Source: Roseibium album
GTDB lineage: Bacteria > Pseudomonadota > Alphaproteobacteria > Rhizobiales > Stappiaceae
Direction of reading: 5' to 3'
NCBI RefSeq assembly: GCF_001404515.1
Contig: NZ_CXWE01000015.1
Coordinates: 1-64,000, forward strand
DNA length: 64,000 bases
Shown piece after piece: positions 52,794 to 61,670 of this stretch. The number at the start of each line of letters is the position of its first letter. Positions within the stretch are counted from its first letter, which is position 1. The position numbers were made by a program, and so were the translations under genes. The notes under the pieces were generated by a model. The model was given only the letters and a program-made list of their open reading frames with translations. It was not told the DNA's origin and did no database searches.

Positions 52794-53812
52794 AAGCCAT
52801 TTTTGACGACCGTCAGCGGAAACATGATCCGAAGCATTTCATGGCAGCCGGTACGCGGCTTGCCAATCCGGAACAGCCTCGCCGAATAGAGGTCCTTCAA
52901 AATGGGGCGATCGAGGCAGGTTGTGTCTTCCAGACACCGACTGACCACGGCTTGGGTCCGATCGCCGCCTTGCATTCCGCTGAATACCTAGTCTTTTTGC
53001 AGACAATCCACGCACGGTGGCGCCGGATAAAGAACGCCTCCGACGAAGTGATCCCGAACGTCCATCCGGACCGGCGAACTGCGAGTTATCCGCGCTCGGC
53101 GGTCGGACAGGCCGGTTTTCACCAGGCGGATACCAGTTGTCCCATCGCCGAAGGCACGTGGGACGCAGCCTACTGGTCTGCGCAAAGCGCCGTTGAAGGT
53201 GCCGACCTGATGCTTGAAGGAGAGACGGCAGCCTATGTCCTGTCCCGTCCGCCCGGCCACCACGCGTTTTCCGATCTGGCCGGCGGATTTTGTTTCTTGA
53301 ACAATTCCGCCATCGCGGCAGAACGGTTGCTGATGGCTGGGAGGCGACCTGCAATTCTCGATATTGACGTCCACCACGGCAACGGCACCCAGGGGATCTT
53401 CTATGAACGAAGTGATGTTCTTACCGTTTCCGTTCACGCCGATCCGAGCGGCTTCTATCCGTTCTACTGGGGGCACGGCCATGAGCGTGGCGAGGGGCCT
53501 GGCAGGGGAACCAATCTCAACTTGCCACTGGAACGCGGGACCGGCGACGACGCCTATCTGACAACACTCGACACAGCACTTGAGCGCGTTCTGGCCTTTG
53601 GTGCGGACATCGTGATTATTGCGCTCGGTCTCGATGCCTACGAGAATGACCCGCTGAAGGGCCTTGCCATCACCACACCCGGTTTCGCCCGCATCGGAGC
53701 GGCAATCGCCGGGCTCGGCCTGCCCACACTGTTTGTCCAGGAAGGCGGATACCTGGCCGATGAGCTTGGCTACAATCTGACCAGTGTCCTGACGGGATTT
53801 CAACGCGCATGA
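52790..53812 (+). CDS. Histone-deacetylase-family acetylpolyamine amidohydrolase
   Basis: 340 residues, the size of bacterial acetylpolyamine amidohydrolases. The zinc and charge-relay residues are in RPPGHHAFSDLAGGFCFLNN (tandem His), ILDIDVHHGNGTQGIFYERS (Asp, His) and IALGLDAYENDPL (Asp). The loop insert FYPFYWGHGHERGEG is typical of the polyamine subgroup. It removes acetyl groups from N-acetylated polyamines or similar amines. ATGA overlaps couple it to the GNAT gene before and the oxidase gene after, suggesting a deacetylate-then-oxidise route. Confidence 0.92.
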   Translation: MKAIFDDRQRKHDPKHFMAAGTRLANPEQPRRIEVLQNGAIEAGCVFQTPTDHGLGPIAALHSAEYLVFLQTIHARWRRIKNASDEVIPNVHPDRRTASYPRSAVGQAGFHQADTSCPIAEGTWDAAYWSAQSAVEGADLMLEGETAAYVLSRPPGHHAFSDLAGGFCFLNNSAIAAERLLMAGRRPAILDIDVHHGNGTQGIFYERSDVLTVSVHADPSGFYPFYWGHGHERGEGPGRGTNLNLPLERGTGDDAYLTTLDTALERVLAFGADIVIIALGLDAYENDPLKGLAITTPGFARIGAAIAGLGLPTLFVQEGGYLADELGYNLTSVLTGFQRA

Positions 53813-54915
53813 CACTCCGGTCTGAATTTCTGATTATCGGCGGCGGTATCGCCGGCGCCGGCGCAGCTGCGCGTCTTGCGCCAGACGCATCGGTCACTCT
53901 GCTTGAGATGGAAGATGCGCTCGGCCGGCATGCGACAGGCCGTTCGGCGGCGATTTTCATTCGCAACTACGGCAATGCCACCTTGCGGGCGCTCAATGTG
54001 GCCTCTGAGCCGATTCTGGAAACACCCGAAGGATTGTCCGGGCATAGCCTGCTGACGCCGCGCGGTGAAATGCTGATAGCCACTGAAGAGGAGCTCGGTG
54101 CGTTTCAGGCCTATCTGGATGGCGCAGACGGTATGGATCTCTTGACGGCTGAAGAGGCCGTCACTCTATTCCCGCTCCTTAAAAAGGACAGGATTGCTGC
54201 AGCGGCAATCGAGCGAGCCGCCAGGGACATTGACGTTGACCGGTTACTTCAAGGCTTTGTCCGGCTTGCCAGGCAGCATGGGGCAAAAATTGTAATACGG
54301 GCACCGGCAGAGACGATCCGGTGGGCACAGGGCGCCTGGCGCGTGGAGACACCAGCCGGCAGCTTTGAGGCTCCGGTCCTCATAAACGCGGCCGGAGCGT
54401 GGGCGGACGTGATTGCGGCACGGGCACAAATTCAAGGGATTGGGCTTCAGCCGATGCGCCGGTCTGCGGCCATAGTTGCACCGCCGGACGGGTTCGATAT
54501 CACGTCCTGGCCTTTGGTCGCGAGCGCATCGGAAAGTTGGTACGTGAAACCGGACGCAGGTAAATTCATGGTCTCTCCGGCAGATGAAGACCCAGTGGAG
54601 CCTCATGATGCCTGGGTAGACGACATGGCGCTCGCGGAAGGACTGCACCGTTTCGAACAGGCTGTGAAAATGCAGATCACACGTGTGGAACACAGCTGGG
54701 CAGGTCTTCGCAGTTTTGTAAGGGATCGAACGCCTGCCGTCGGCTTTGCTCCGGACGGGGACGGATTTTTCTGGTTGGCCGGACAGGGCGGATACGGTGT
54801 TCAAACCGCACCTGCCTTGTCGCAGCTCACGGCGGATCTTTGTCTGGGACGGAAACCGGAACTGGCACAGGAGGTTGTGCAGGCTCTCGATCCTTCCCGT
54901 CTCAGCCAGAATTGA
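53809..54915 (+). CDS. DAO-family FAD-dependent oxidoreductase
   Basis: 368 residues. The FAD-binding GxGxxG is in FLIIGGGIAGAGAAARLA, followed by LLEMEDALGRHATGRSAAIF with the acidic ribose ligand. The closing FAD segment is FFWLAGQGGYGVQTAPALSQ. It belongs to the D-amino-acid-dehydrogenase/glycine-oxidase-like DAO family, which oxidises amines or amino acids to imines. The ATG overlaps the deacetylase stop. A RidA gene that would deal with the imine follows but is broken. Confidence 0.9.
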   Translation: MTLRSEFLIIGGGIAGAGAAARLAPDASVTLLEMEDALGRHATGRSAAIFIRNYGNATLRALNVASEPILETPEGLSGHSLLTPRGEMLIATEEELGAFQAYLDGADGMDLLTAEEAVTLFPLLKKDRIAAAAIERAARDIDVDRLLQGFVRLARQHGAKIVIRAPAETIRWAQGAWRVETPAGSFEAPVLINAAGAWADVIAARAQIQGIGLQPMRRSAAIVAPPDGFDITSWPLVASASESWYVKPDAGKFMVSPADEDPVEPHDAWVDDMALAEGLHRFEQAVKMQITRVEHSWAGLRSFVRDRTPAVGFAPDGDGFFWLAGQGGYGVQTAPALSQLTADLCLGRKPELAQEVVQALDPSRLSQN

Positions 54916-54936
54916 TTGAACGGTTGAGCAAACAAT

Positions 54937-55249
54937 ATGACGGAAATCAAACGGTTCGGGATCGGTCCACGCATGAGCCAGGCCGTTGTCCCTGGCAACA
55001 TGGTCGGGCTGGCCGGACTGGTCGGTAATTCTGGAAACGATCGAAAGACTTCTGAGTGACGCAGGCAGCGACAATTGCCGTATCCTGCAGGCAAACATCT
55101 GGCTTGCGAGCATGGCCGACTTTATCGAGATGAACGAAGTCTGTGACGCCTCGGTTTATCCGGCCAATCCTCCGGCCCGGGCCTGTGCGCAGTCCAAACT
55201 CGCAACACCGGACTTAGCGGTGGAAATCATCGCGGTTGCAGCGACCTGA
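54937..55249 (+). pseudogene. RidA-family pseudogene
   Basis: The start MTEIKRFGIGPRMSQAVVPG and NMVGLAGLVG is in one frame and ends at a TGA near 55060. The rest, LETIERLLSDAGSDNCRILQ, ANIWLASMADFIEMN and ARACAQSKLATPDLAVEII, is in another frame up to 55249. A short stretch expected between them (the DVxAQTxQ-like segment) is missing, so a small deletion shifted the frame. The family's VWDAWV block reads VCDASV, i.e. both tryptophans are also lost. The gene was the last of the GNAT-HDAC-oxidase operon. Confidence 0.85.
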
Positions 55250-55267
55250 TCAGCGGCAGGTCGCTGC
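55238..55267. terminator. Hairpin terminator at the convergent junction
   Basis: Perfect 11-bp stem GCAGCGACCTG / CAGGTCGCTGC around an 8-base loop. It overlaps the end of the RidA pseudogene and lies 18 bases from the adenine deaminase stop. No T-run on either side, so termination strength is uncertain. Confidence 0.65.
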
Positions 55268-55284
55268 GACAGACCCTGATCAAA

Positions 55285-57087
55285 TCAGGGACGTTCTTGT
55301 GCATGCCTCGGGGTAGATCTTGACGGAATAACGGGTGTCTCAAGGATCTGCTCATTGAAGACATCAACAATGCCGACATCGCTCAGGCGTGGACCGGCAT
55401 TGCAGACGAGAGATGCTCCAAAGAGCGCCTTGAAAACAAGGTAGGGTGGCTCCCAGTCGACCAACGTGTCGAGTGACCGGCGCAAAGCGGCAAAGCTTTC
55501 GGCCGTTTCTGAGAGTGGCGCCTCACTGACAAGGCCTGCCAGGGGTAGGGCTAGATGCCCAAGCACCTTGCCGTCGGAGACGACACACAACCCGCCATTC
55601 GATGAGCGGACCGTGTTTGCGGCCAGCGCCATGTCGACCGGATCGCAACCGAAGACGGTGAGATTGTGGCTGTCATGAGAAACGGTTGTCGCGAATGCGC
55701 CGCGCCATGTTCCCCAGTTTTCCAGAAATGCCACACGCACGGGCAGATTTCGACCGTACCGGTTGGCGATAGCCATGCGGATCATGTCATCGGGAAGCGA
55801 CAATTTCCCTGCCTTTACATCCACCGTTCGAGCACCCCAAGCCGGAAACCTCGGTTTGGAGAGGGTTGCGATCTCAGCTGTTGATCCCTTGGCGGCAACC
55901 TCAAAATCATCGGGCCGCAGTTCACGGACCGCAACTGAGTTCCTGAGCGCGACTGGAGGAGCAGCCGCGAGACAAGGCCTGACCATCTTGCCGCCCTCGG
56001 AAACCAGGACACCGTCTGCGACTACCAGACTGGCTTTCACGCGCTCAATGTCGTCGAGGATTGCGATATCGGCACGTTTTCCAGGTGCGACAAGTCCCAG
56101 ATCTGAACGCCGGATACGCGTCGCTGCGTTGAGTGTCGCCGCGCGGTAAGCCCATGAAGGCGGAAGCCCGTGACCGATCATGCACCTGACCATATGATCC
56201 AGCCCGCCATGATTGGCCAGGTCATCGGGAAAAACGTCGTCGGTGCAAAAAGTGAGTGTCTGGGGAAGATGTCCCAGCTCCAGAATTGCCTCCGTGAATT
56301 CCGGCAAGAGATGTTCGTGGGAGCCCCGAAGTTCAACCGTCATACCCGCTTCCAGCCGCGCAATCAGGTCCTGCGCACTTGTCAGCTCATGGTCGCTCTC
56401 GACGCCTGCCGCCGCATATGCTGCCAGGGTGCCGTCCTCAAGGCCGCGTGCGTGTCCACAGACCCTCTTTCCGCTTGCCAGTCCCGCATTCACGATGCCC
56501 TTGACCCTGGGATTGCCACTGAGCAGAGGCTGCATTGTCATCAGCTCCGCAGCGCCGTGGATATCTTCGCGGGTCAACAGTTCCGAGAGCACCTCCGGGC
56601 CGAAGTCGCCACCGCACGTCTCGAAACCTGGAGCAGAGGGAACACAGGTTGGCGCAAGTGTCAGAAAGCGAAGCGGTAGGTCCCTGCCTGCCGAAACCGC
56701 GTAGTCGACCCCTGCAAGACCACAGGCGTTCGCGAATTCGTGCGGATCCCAAACCACCGTTGTGACGCCTCGTGGAACCACGGCTGCCGCGTATTGAGCC
56801 GGGGTCACCATGGAGCTTTCCACATGCATGTGCGTGTCTATCAGACCCGGGACCGCGAAACGGCCACCGGCATCCAAGAAGGCATGCGCCTCACGCGCCC
56901 TGTCCGGAGAATGCACGCTGGCAATGAGCCCCCCTGTCACGCCAATATCCGCGTCACGTTCGCGGCCCGTGACCATGTCCAGCAAACGCGTGTTCGCAAT
57001 CAGAAGGTCGAAGGGAACTTGGCCCTGGGCCGCTCTGACTGCCCGGTCTCTCAGTTCCGGCGCGTTAAGGTCGCTATCTTGGGCCAT
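55285..57087 (-). CDS. ade: Adenine deaminase
   Basis: 600 residues, close to the family's usual length. The amidohydrolase barrel carries the metal site in VPGLIDTHMHVESSMVTPAQ, the HGHARGL-type motif in RVCGHARGLEDGTLAAYAAA, and FCTDDVFPDDLANHGGLDHM. The C-terminal adenine deaminase domain includes HDSHNLTVFGCDPVDMALAA. It converts adenine to hypoxanthine and ammonia. It overlaps the nucleoside hydrolase gene by 14 bases and is the last gene of the salvage operon. Confidence 0.92.
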   Translation of the reverse strand: MAQDSDLNAPELRDRAVRAAQGQVPFDLLIANTRLLDMVTGRERDADIGVTGGLIASVHSPDRAREAHAFLDAGGRFAVPGLIDTHMHVESSMVTPAQYAAAVVPRGVTTVVWDPHEFANACGLAGVDYAVSAGRDLPLRFLTLAPTCVPSAPGFETCGGDFGPEVLSELLTREDIHGAAELMTMQPLLSGNPRVKGIVNAGLASGKRVCGHARGLEDGTLAAYAAAGVESDHELTSAQDLIARLEAGMTVELRGSHEHLLPEFTEAILELGHLPQTLTFCTDDVFPDDLANHGGLDHMVRCMIGHGLPPSWAYRAATLNAATRIRRSDLGLVAPGKRADIAILDDIERVKASLVVADGVLVSEGGKMVRPCLAAAPPVALRNSVAVRELRPDDFEVAAKGSTAEIATLSKPRFPAWGARTVDVKAGKLSLPDDMIRMAIANRYGRNLPVRVAFLENWGTWRGAFATTVSHDSHNLTVFGCDPVDMALAANTVRSSNGGLCVVSDGKVLGHLALPLAGLVSEAPLSETAESFAALRRSLDTLVDWEPPYLVFKALFGASLVCNAGPRLSDVGIVDVFNEQILETPVIPSRSTPRHAQERP

Positions 57088-57982
57088 TTAAGGCCTCCCG
57101 TTTCAATGCGCTGAGACAGAGTTGCGCCAGATCCGCATTCGCTTCGGTCGCAATTCTCGTTGTGGACGAACTTGTTTCGATGACCTTGGTGGCCCCATAG
57201 CTTTCGTCCGTTTCCGTCGACACCTCAATCTTGCAGGACGAAAAGCCGATACTGTCCGGGTCCGCCACAGCCAGTGCCGCAAGAGGGTCGTAAATCGCCA
57301 TGCCCGGGCGAGCACGCTCCAGCGCGATATCGAGGTAGCCTCCCAGCAGGTCGCGGGTCAACTCATCTGTCTCGGGCATATCTTCCGGTCCGAAAGTCAC
57401 CTTTCGGCAAAACGTAAGGTCGACGATGTCGACTGCAAGACCGGATGCAAGGACACAATCCAATGCTTCGGCATCGGCCACCGCGTTGAATTCGGCCATG
57501 GGCGTATGGTTTCCCGCGCCCGCACTTGCCCCCATCCAGACCAATCGTTCGATCCGGCCTGTCACCTCGGGTGACTGCGTCACGAGCTGCGCGATATTCG
57601 TGAGTGGACCGAGAGCCAAAATCCGGCATTTCGCGTCATTGGCAGTCTGAAGCCAATCCCGCATCGCGTCCGGTGCGCCCTTGAGCGGTGCACCGGATCT
57701 GGAAACCGGCAACCTGGCTCCCCGGCTCCGCATTCCGGTGGGGCCGAGTATGCGTTCGGCGGTCTCCGGCAGGCGTTTCAGCGGCCGATCAGCGCCTTGC
57801 CAGACAGGCCAGTCGAAGCCATAGGCCTCTTTGGCTCCCATGGCATTGGCACAAACCTGGGCGAGCGGGGCGTTGCCCGCGACAAGGGAAACACCGGCGA
57901 CCTCATGTCCCAGGTGCCGCAGCAGGAGAAGCGCCCAAAGGTCGTCAAACCCGAAATCAGTATCAACCCAAATTGCTGTCAC
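57074..57982 (-). CDS. Inosine-uridine-type nucleoside hydrolase
   Basis: 302 residues. The calcium/ribose motif at the N-terminus reads WVDTDFGFDDLWALLLL (family DTDxGxDDxxA). The second site is ILALGPLTNIAQLV, and the ribose-binding segment MAEFNAVADAEALD (family E-N--D-A). It splits a nucleoside into base and ribose. ATGA overlap with the ATPase gene before it and overlap with ade after it: import, hydrolyse, deaminate. The Leu-Trp after the DD pair is a small departure from the usual Ala. Confidence 0.92.
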   Translation of the reverse strand: MTAIWVDTDFGFDDLWALLLLRHLGHEVAGVSLVAGNAPLAQVCANAMGAKEAYGFDWPVWQGADRPLKRLPETAERILGPTGMRSRGARLPVSRSGAPLKGAPDAMRDWLQTANDAKCRILALGPLTNIAQLVTQSPEVTGRIERLVWMGASAGAGNHTPMAEFNAVADAEALDCVLASGLAVDIVDLTFCRKVTFGPEDMPETDELTRDLLGGYLDIALERARPGMAIYDPLAALAVADPDSIGFSSCKIEVSTETDESYGATKVIETSSSTTRIATEANADLAQLCLSALKREALNGPR

Positions 57983-58992
57983 GCTGCCAAATGCCGTGCG
58001 GTTGCCTGTGGAAGATCGAATGCGACTTGCTGGCCAAGTAACACCTCAGGGAGATCGATGGAAGCATCCGCCTTGATCTGACCCAACGGACTGTCGATCA
58101 CATATTCCCGGTGATCACCTGCGAAACTGCTGGCAATCACCCGGCCAACGTGAGGCCCCTTCCCGACCGCGACACCGCCTGGCCGCCAGGCCAGTAACGG
58201 GACCGCAGCTTCGGTGCCGAAGGGTAACCGGCCGTGATCCGAGACCAGGTCCGCACCCTCCAGGCGGAAGATGTTCTCGAACCCCATGAAATTCGCCGCG
58301 AACGCGGTGCTGGGCTCGGCATAGAGTTCTGCAGGCGTCCCCAGTTGCTCTATCTTGCCGTCCTTCATCAGCACCACACGATCGGCCAATGCCAGTGCCT
58401 CCGATTGATCATGCGTGACAAAGACCATTGTGATCCCGGTGTCCTTCTGGACCCGCTGCAACTCGTTACGCATCTCAAGTCTCAGGCGTGCGTCCAGGTT
58501 GGACAGAGGCTCATCGAGCAGCAGAACTTTCGGTTCCATTACCAGCGACCGGGCCAGCGCCAATCGCTGCTGCTGGCCACCTGACATTTCAGAAGGCTTT
58601 CGCGTTTCGAAGCCTGTCAGGCCGACAGTCGCCATGCCGGCTTCGGTCTTGGCACGGACTTGTGCATCGGGCTGTTTCTGGAGCCGCAACCCGAAAGCAA
58701 CATTCTCGAAGGCGCTGAGATGAGGAAATAGCGCATAGGACTGGAAAACGAGGCCAATTCCACGCTTGTTCGCAGGTGTCCGGGTTACATCCGCACCGTC
58801 GATCATGATTTTTCCGCTTGTCGGAGCGAGGAGCCCTGCAATGGCCCGCATGGTGGTTGTCTTGCCGCATCCCGAAGGACCGAGAAGCGCAATCAGCTCA
58901 CCCTTTCGGATATCCAGGTTCAGCTCCGGCACCGCGACCGTCTGCCCATATGAAAGCGTTAGACCGGTCAGTGAAACGTATGCATTAGACAT
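57979..58992 (-). CDS. ABC transporter ATPase, PotA-like
   Basis: About 337 residues from the ATG at 58992, overlapping the permease stop; a longer in-frame start adds 15 residues inside the permease gene. Walker A is GPSGCGKTTTMRAI, the signature MSGGQQQRLALARSL, Walker B VLLLDEPLSNLDAR, and the switch VTHDQSEALALADRVVL. The C-terminal TOBE_2 domain spans about 260-337. Works with the two Pot-type permeases. In this operon it should energise uptake of a purine, nucleoside or related compound; the family's name substrate (polyamine) is not implied. Confidence 0.93.
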   Translation of the reverse strand: MSNAYVSLTGLTLSYGQTVAVPELNLDIRKGELIALLGPSGCGKTTTMRAIAGLLAPTSGKIMIDGADVTRTPANKRGIGLVFQSYALFPHLSAFENVAFGLRLQKQPDAQVRAKTEAGMATVGLTGFETRKPSEMSGGQQQRLALARSLVMEPKVLLLDEPLSNLDARLRLEMRNELQRVQKDTGITMVFVTHDQSEALALADRVVLMKDGKIEQLGTPAELYAEPSTAFAANFMGFENIFRLEGADLVSDHGRLPFGTEAAVPLLAWRPGGVAVGKGPHVGRVIASSFAGDHREYVIDSPLGQIKADASIDLPEVLLGQQVAFDLPQATARHLAA

Positions 58993-59761
58993 AACGAGAA
59001 AACCCCAGGAGTCGTTCGGCGACGAAGACGATGGCAACCGACATGAAGGCCAATAGAGCCGAGAGAGCCGCTACGGAAGGATCGAATGTGATTTCCATGT
59101 AGGAAAGCATGTCGATCGGCAGAGTGCGCACCCCCGGCCCGGACAGAAAGAGCGAGGCCGGCACTTCATTGAAGCTGGTCACGAAGCCCAGAATAAAGGC
59201 TGCAAGGATACCGCCGCGAATATTCGGCAGAACGACTTTGACAAATGCCTGAAAGCGCGTGCAGCCAAGAATAACAGCCGCTTCTTCCATGTCCGCACGC
59301 AGGTTGTTGAGGCTCGACGAGACGACACGAACCGCATAGGGCAGGACCAGCGCGGTGTGCGTCACGAAAAGCGCCATGGTGATTGTCACATCAAGCGGCA
59401 CGACGAAATAGCGCAAGAGCGCGAGACCCACGATAATCCCCGGGACGATGATGGGTGCGGCAACAATCGTCCGGATGGCCTCGGCTCCGGGCAAGTTGTA
59501 GCGATTGAGCGCATAGGCGGCCGGGATGCCGATCAGCAGGGCCGTCAGCGTGCCGAAGATCGCAAGGAACATCGACAATGCAAAGCTGTCTCGGAAGCTC
59601 TCCACCGTGAAGACCTTGGCGTACCACTTGAGCGACAGGCCCTGGGGAGGAAAGGTCAGAGTTTCTCCCGCAGAGGCTCCTGCGAAAATGACGATCAGAA
59701 AAGGCCCGATCAGGAAAGTGAGCGTTGTGCCCAGGATGAGCCAGATTGTAAGGCGGGACAT
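58985..59761 (-). CDS. ABC transporter permease, PotC-like
   Basis: 258 residues with six predicted helices; EAA loop MEEAAVILGCTRFQAFVKVV. N-terminal helix TIWLILGTTLTFLIGPFLIV. It begins 3 bases after the stop of the PotB-like gene and overlaps the ATPase start. Second membrane subunit of the importer. Confidence 0.93.
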   Translation of the reverse strand: MSRLTIWLILGTTLTFLIGPFLIVIFAGASAGETLTFPPQGLSLKWYAKVFTVESFRDSFALSMFLAIFGTLTALLIGIPAAYALNRYNLPGAEAIRTIVAAPIIVPGIIVGLALLRYFVVPLDVTITMALFVTHTALVLPYAVRVVSSSLNNLRADMEEAAVILGCTRFQAFVKVVLPNIRGGILAAFILGFVTSFNEVPASLFLSGPGVRTLPIDMLSYMEITFDPSVAALSALLAFMSVAIVFVAERLLGFSRYV

Positions 59762-59764
59762 GGT

Positions 59765-60589
59765 CTAGCTCCGCACCGAGGCAATACGTTTCAGGACCAG
59801 ATTGGCCGAAAAACACATGACAATGAGGATCATGGCGATGACGCTTGCCGATACGAAATCATTCGACACGTTGACCTTCTGGTAGAGCAAAGTCTCCAAC
59901 ATCAGGACTTTCGATCCTCCGAGAATGGCAGGGGTGATATAGGCTGTCAGCGCTCCGGTAAAGACAAGTGTGCCTCCGATCACCAGCCCTTCCTTGGTGA
60001 GCGGTAGAATGACCCGGAAGAACACCTGGAACCAGCTGGCGCCCAGCACGCGGGCGGCTGGAACCACATCCCGCGGGATGTTCTCCATTGCCGAGACAAG
60101 GGATATGATCATGAGCGGCAGGAACAGTTGGAGAAGACCGATGAAAACCGCCGTTTCGGTAAACAGGAGGCGAATGGGTGTTTCCGACAAGCCCAGCCCC
60201 ACGATCACGTCGTTTACGATGCCGGTACGGCCGAGAATGACAATCCAGGCATAGGTCCTGGCCACGGGCGATATCATCAGCGGCAGCACGACAAGGCCGA
60301 AGATGCGGCCGCGCGACGATGCCGGCAAATTCACGATACAAAATGCCGCCGCATAACCGATCACCGCGGAAGTGCCGGCAACCAGTATACCGAGCTTCAG
60401 GGTGCGCAAGAAGACGCTCTGGTTCAGGGATTCTGAGAAAAAGTCGACATATCCCTGCAGGCTCCAGACCCCGGGTTCAGCCTGGAATGCCGCCGACAGC
60501 AGAATACCTACGGGAACCAGGAACACCAGGAAGGTGAAGAGCGCCGCGGGCAGGGCAAGCGCAAATCCTTCTGAGCGGTTTAAAAACAT
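59765..60589 (-). CDS. ABC transporter permease, PotB-like
   Basis: 274 residues with six predicted helices; the coupling loop reads VVPAARVLGASWFQVFFRVI, where the canonical EAA is replaced by PAA. N-terminal helix FALALPAALFTFLVFLVPVG. GGAGCC precedes the ATG. First membrane subunit of the importer, 61 bases after the binding-protein gene. Confidence 0.93.
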   Translation of the reverse strand: MFLNRSEGFALALPAALFTFLVFLVPVGILLSAAFQAEPGVWSLQGYVDFFSESLNQSVFLRTLKLGILVAGTSAVIGYAAAFCIVNLPASSRGRIFGLVVLPLMISPVARTYAWIVILGRTGIVNDVIVGLGLSETPIRLLFTETAVFIGLLQLFLPLMIISLVSAMENIPRDVVPAARVLGASWFQVFFRVILPLTKEGLVIGGTLVFTGALTAYITPAILGGSKVLMLETLLYQKVNVSNDFVSASVIAMILIVMCFSANLVLKRIASVRS

Positions 60590-60650
60590 GAAAAGGCTCC
60601 GGCCACAGGGACACGCAAGGGCGACCGGAAAGGCCGCCCTCCAACGTGTG

Positions 60651-61670
60651 TTATCGGATCACTTCGTTGTTCCACTGTTCGACCCAGGCATCGCGGTTGG
60701 CGATGATGACCGACGGATCCAGGATGTTGAGCGAATTGATGAGCTCCGCACCATAAGTGAGGTTCTCGGCCACCTCGTCGCTCACCTTCACTTCCGTGTT
60801 TGCAGGACTGTCGATCAGTGCCTCCGCAATGCGAGTCTGCACTTCGGTTGAAAGCCAATAGTCCATGAGCTTGTAAGCCAGGTCCTCATTGCCGTTGTTT
60901 GCGGTCATGATCATGACGTTCATGCCACCTGCCTGGCCTTCCTTCGGTTCCGCCCACGCGAACGGAAGTGGCGAACTCTTGAACCGGCTCCAGGCGAAAC
61001 GCCCCACAGGCGCTGCAATGACTTCCTCCTGGTTCATGAGCTGAGCGAGCTCGGAGGATCGGGAATAGAAAGTGACAATGTCGTCGGCATGTTTGCCGAT
61101 CGCCGAAATCGTGCCCGCGAATTCGCCCGGTTTGCCGCCCTCGGCCTTGTTGAGCATCATAAGTGTGAGCGGTCCCTGTGTGCCGGTGATATTCGGCAAA
61201 GCGACATTGTCGGCAAGCTTTTCACCCAGCAGATCGTTCCAGCTCTCTATGCTCACCAGATCGCTGCGATAGACGATCGAACTTGCATAGAAGGTGTAGC
61301 CAACCGCCATGTTGTCGCCGATCGGATCCTGCGCGGCGGTGTAGAGCTTGTCGAAGCTCTGGAGCCTGGATGTATCGATGGGTTGCAGAAGGTTTTTCCG
61401 CGCCAGGCTCAGCGCGTCGTGGGAAGAAATCACGGCCATATCGATGACGGGATCAGCGGCATTTGCCTCGATCTTGGCCATGCGCTCCACCGAGTTGCCG
61501 GTCTCGATGACCAGCTCACAGCCGCACATCTCTTCGAATGGATCGTAGAGCACCTCTTTGTAGGCATCCTGAGCGAAAGAATAGACTGAAATAGTGAGCT
61601 TTTCTTGTGCCGCCGCGCCTGTCGCGGTGAGAGCAGTGCTCAGCGCAAGGATTGATATGTACTTGGTCAT
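60651..61670 (-). CDS. ABC transporter substrate-binding protein, PotD/type 2-like
   Basis: 339 residues. Signal peptide MTKYISILALSTALTATGAAA. The fold is the extracellular solute-binding type of the PotD, iron and thiamine group (ISVYSFAQDAYKEVLYDPFE, KLMDYWLSTEVQTRIAEALI). AGGAGA precedes the ATG, which overlaps the lacI stop as ATGA. Lacks the acidic polyamine-binding residues I could confidently name, so the substrate is open; salvage genes in the operon favour a purine or nucleoside. Confidence 0.9.
   Translation of the reverse strand: MTKYISILALSTALTATGAAAQEKLTISVYSFAQDAYKEVLYDPFEEMCGCELVIETGNSVERMAKIEANAADPVIDMAVISSHDALSLARKNLLQPIDTSRLQSFDKLYTAAQDPIGDNMAVGYTFYASSIVYRSDLVSIESWNDLLGEKLADNVALPNITGTQGPLTLMMLNKAEGGKPGEFAGTISAIGKHADDIVTFYSRSSELAQLMNQEEVIAAPVGRFAWSRFKSSPLPFAWAEPKEGQAGGMNVMIMTANNGNEDLAYKLMDYWLSTEVQTRIAEALIDSPANTEVKVSDEVAENLTYGAELINSLNILDPSVIIANRDAWVEQWNNEVIR

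Noticed and set aside
57979..61670. Naming the importer potABCD as a polyamine transporter
   Set aside because: Only the family level is supported; the operon context points to purines or nucleosides.
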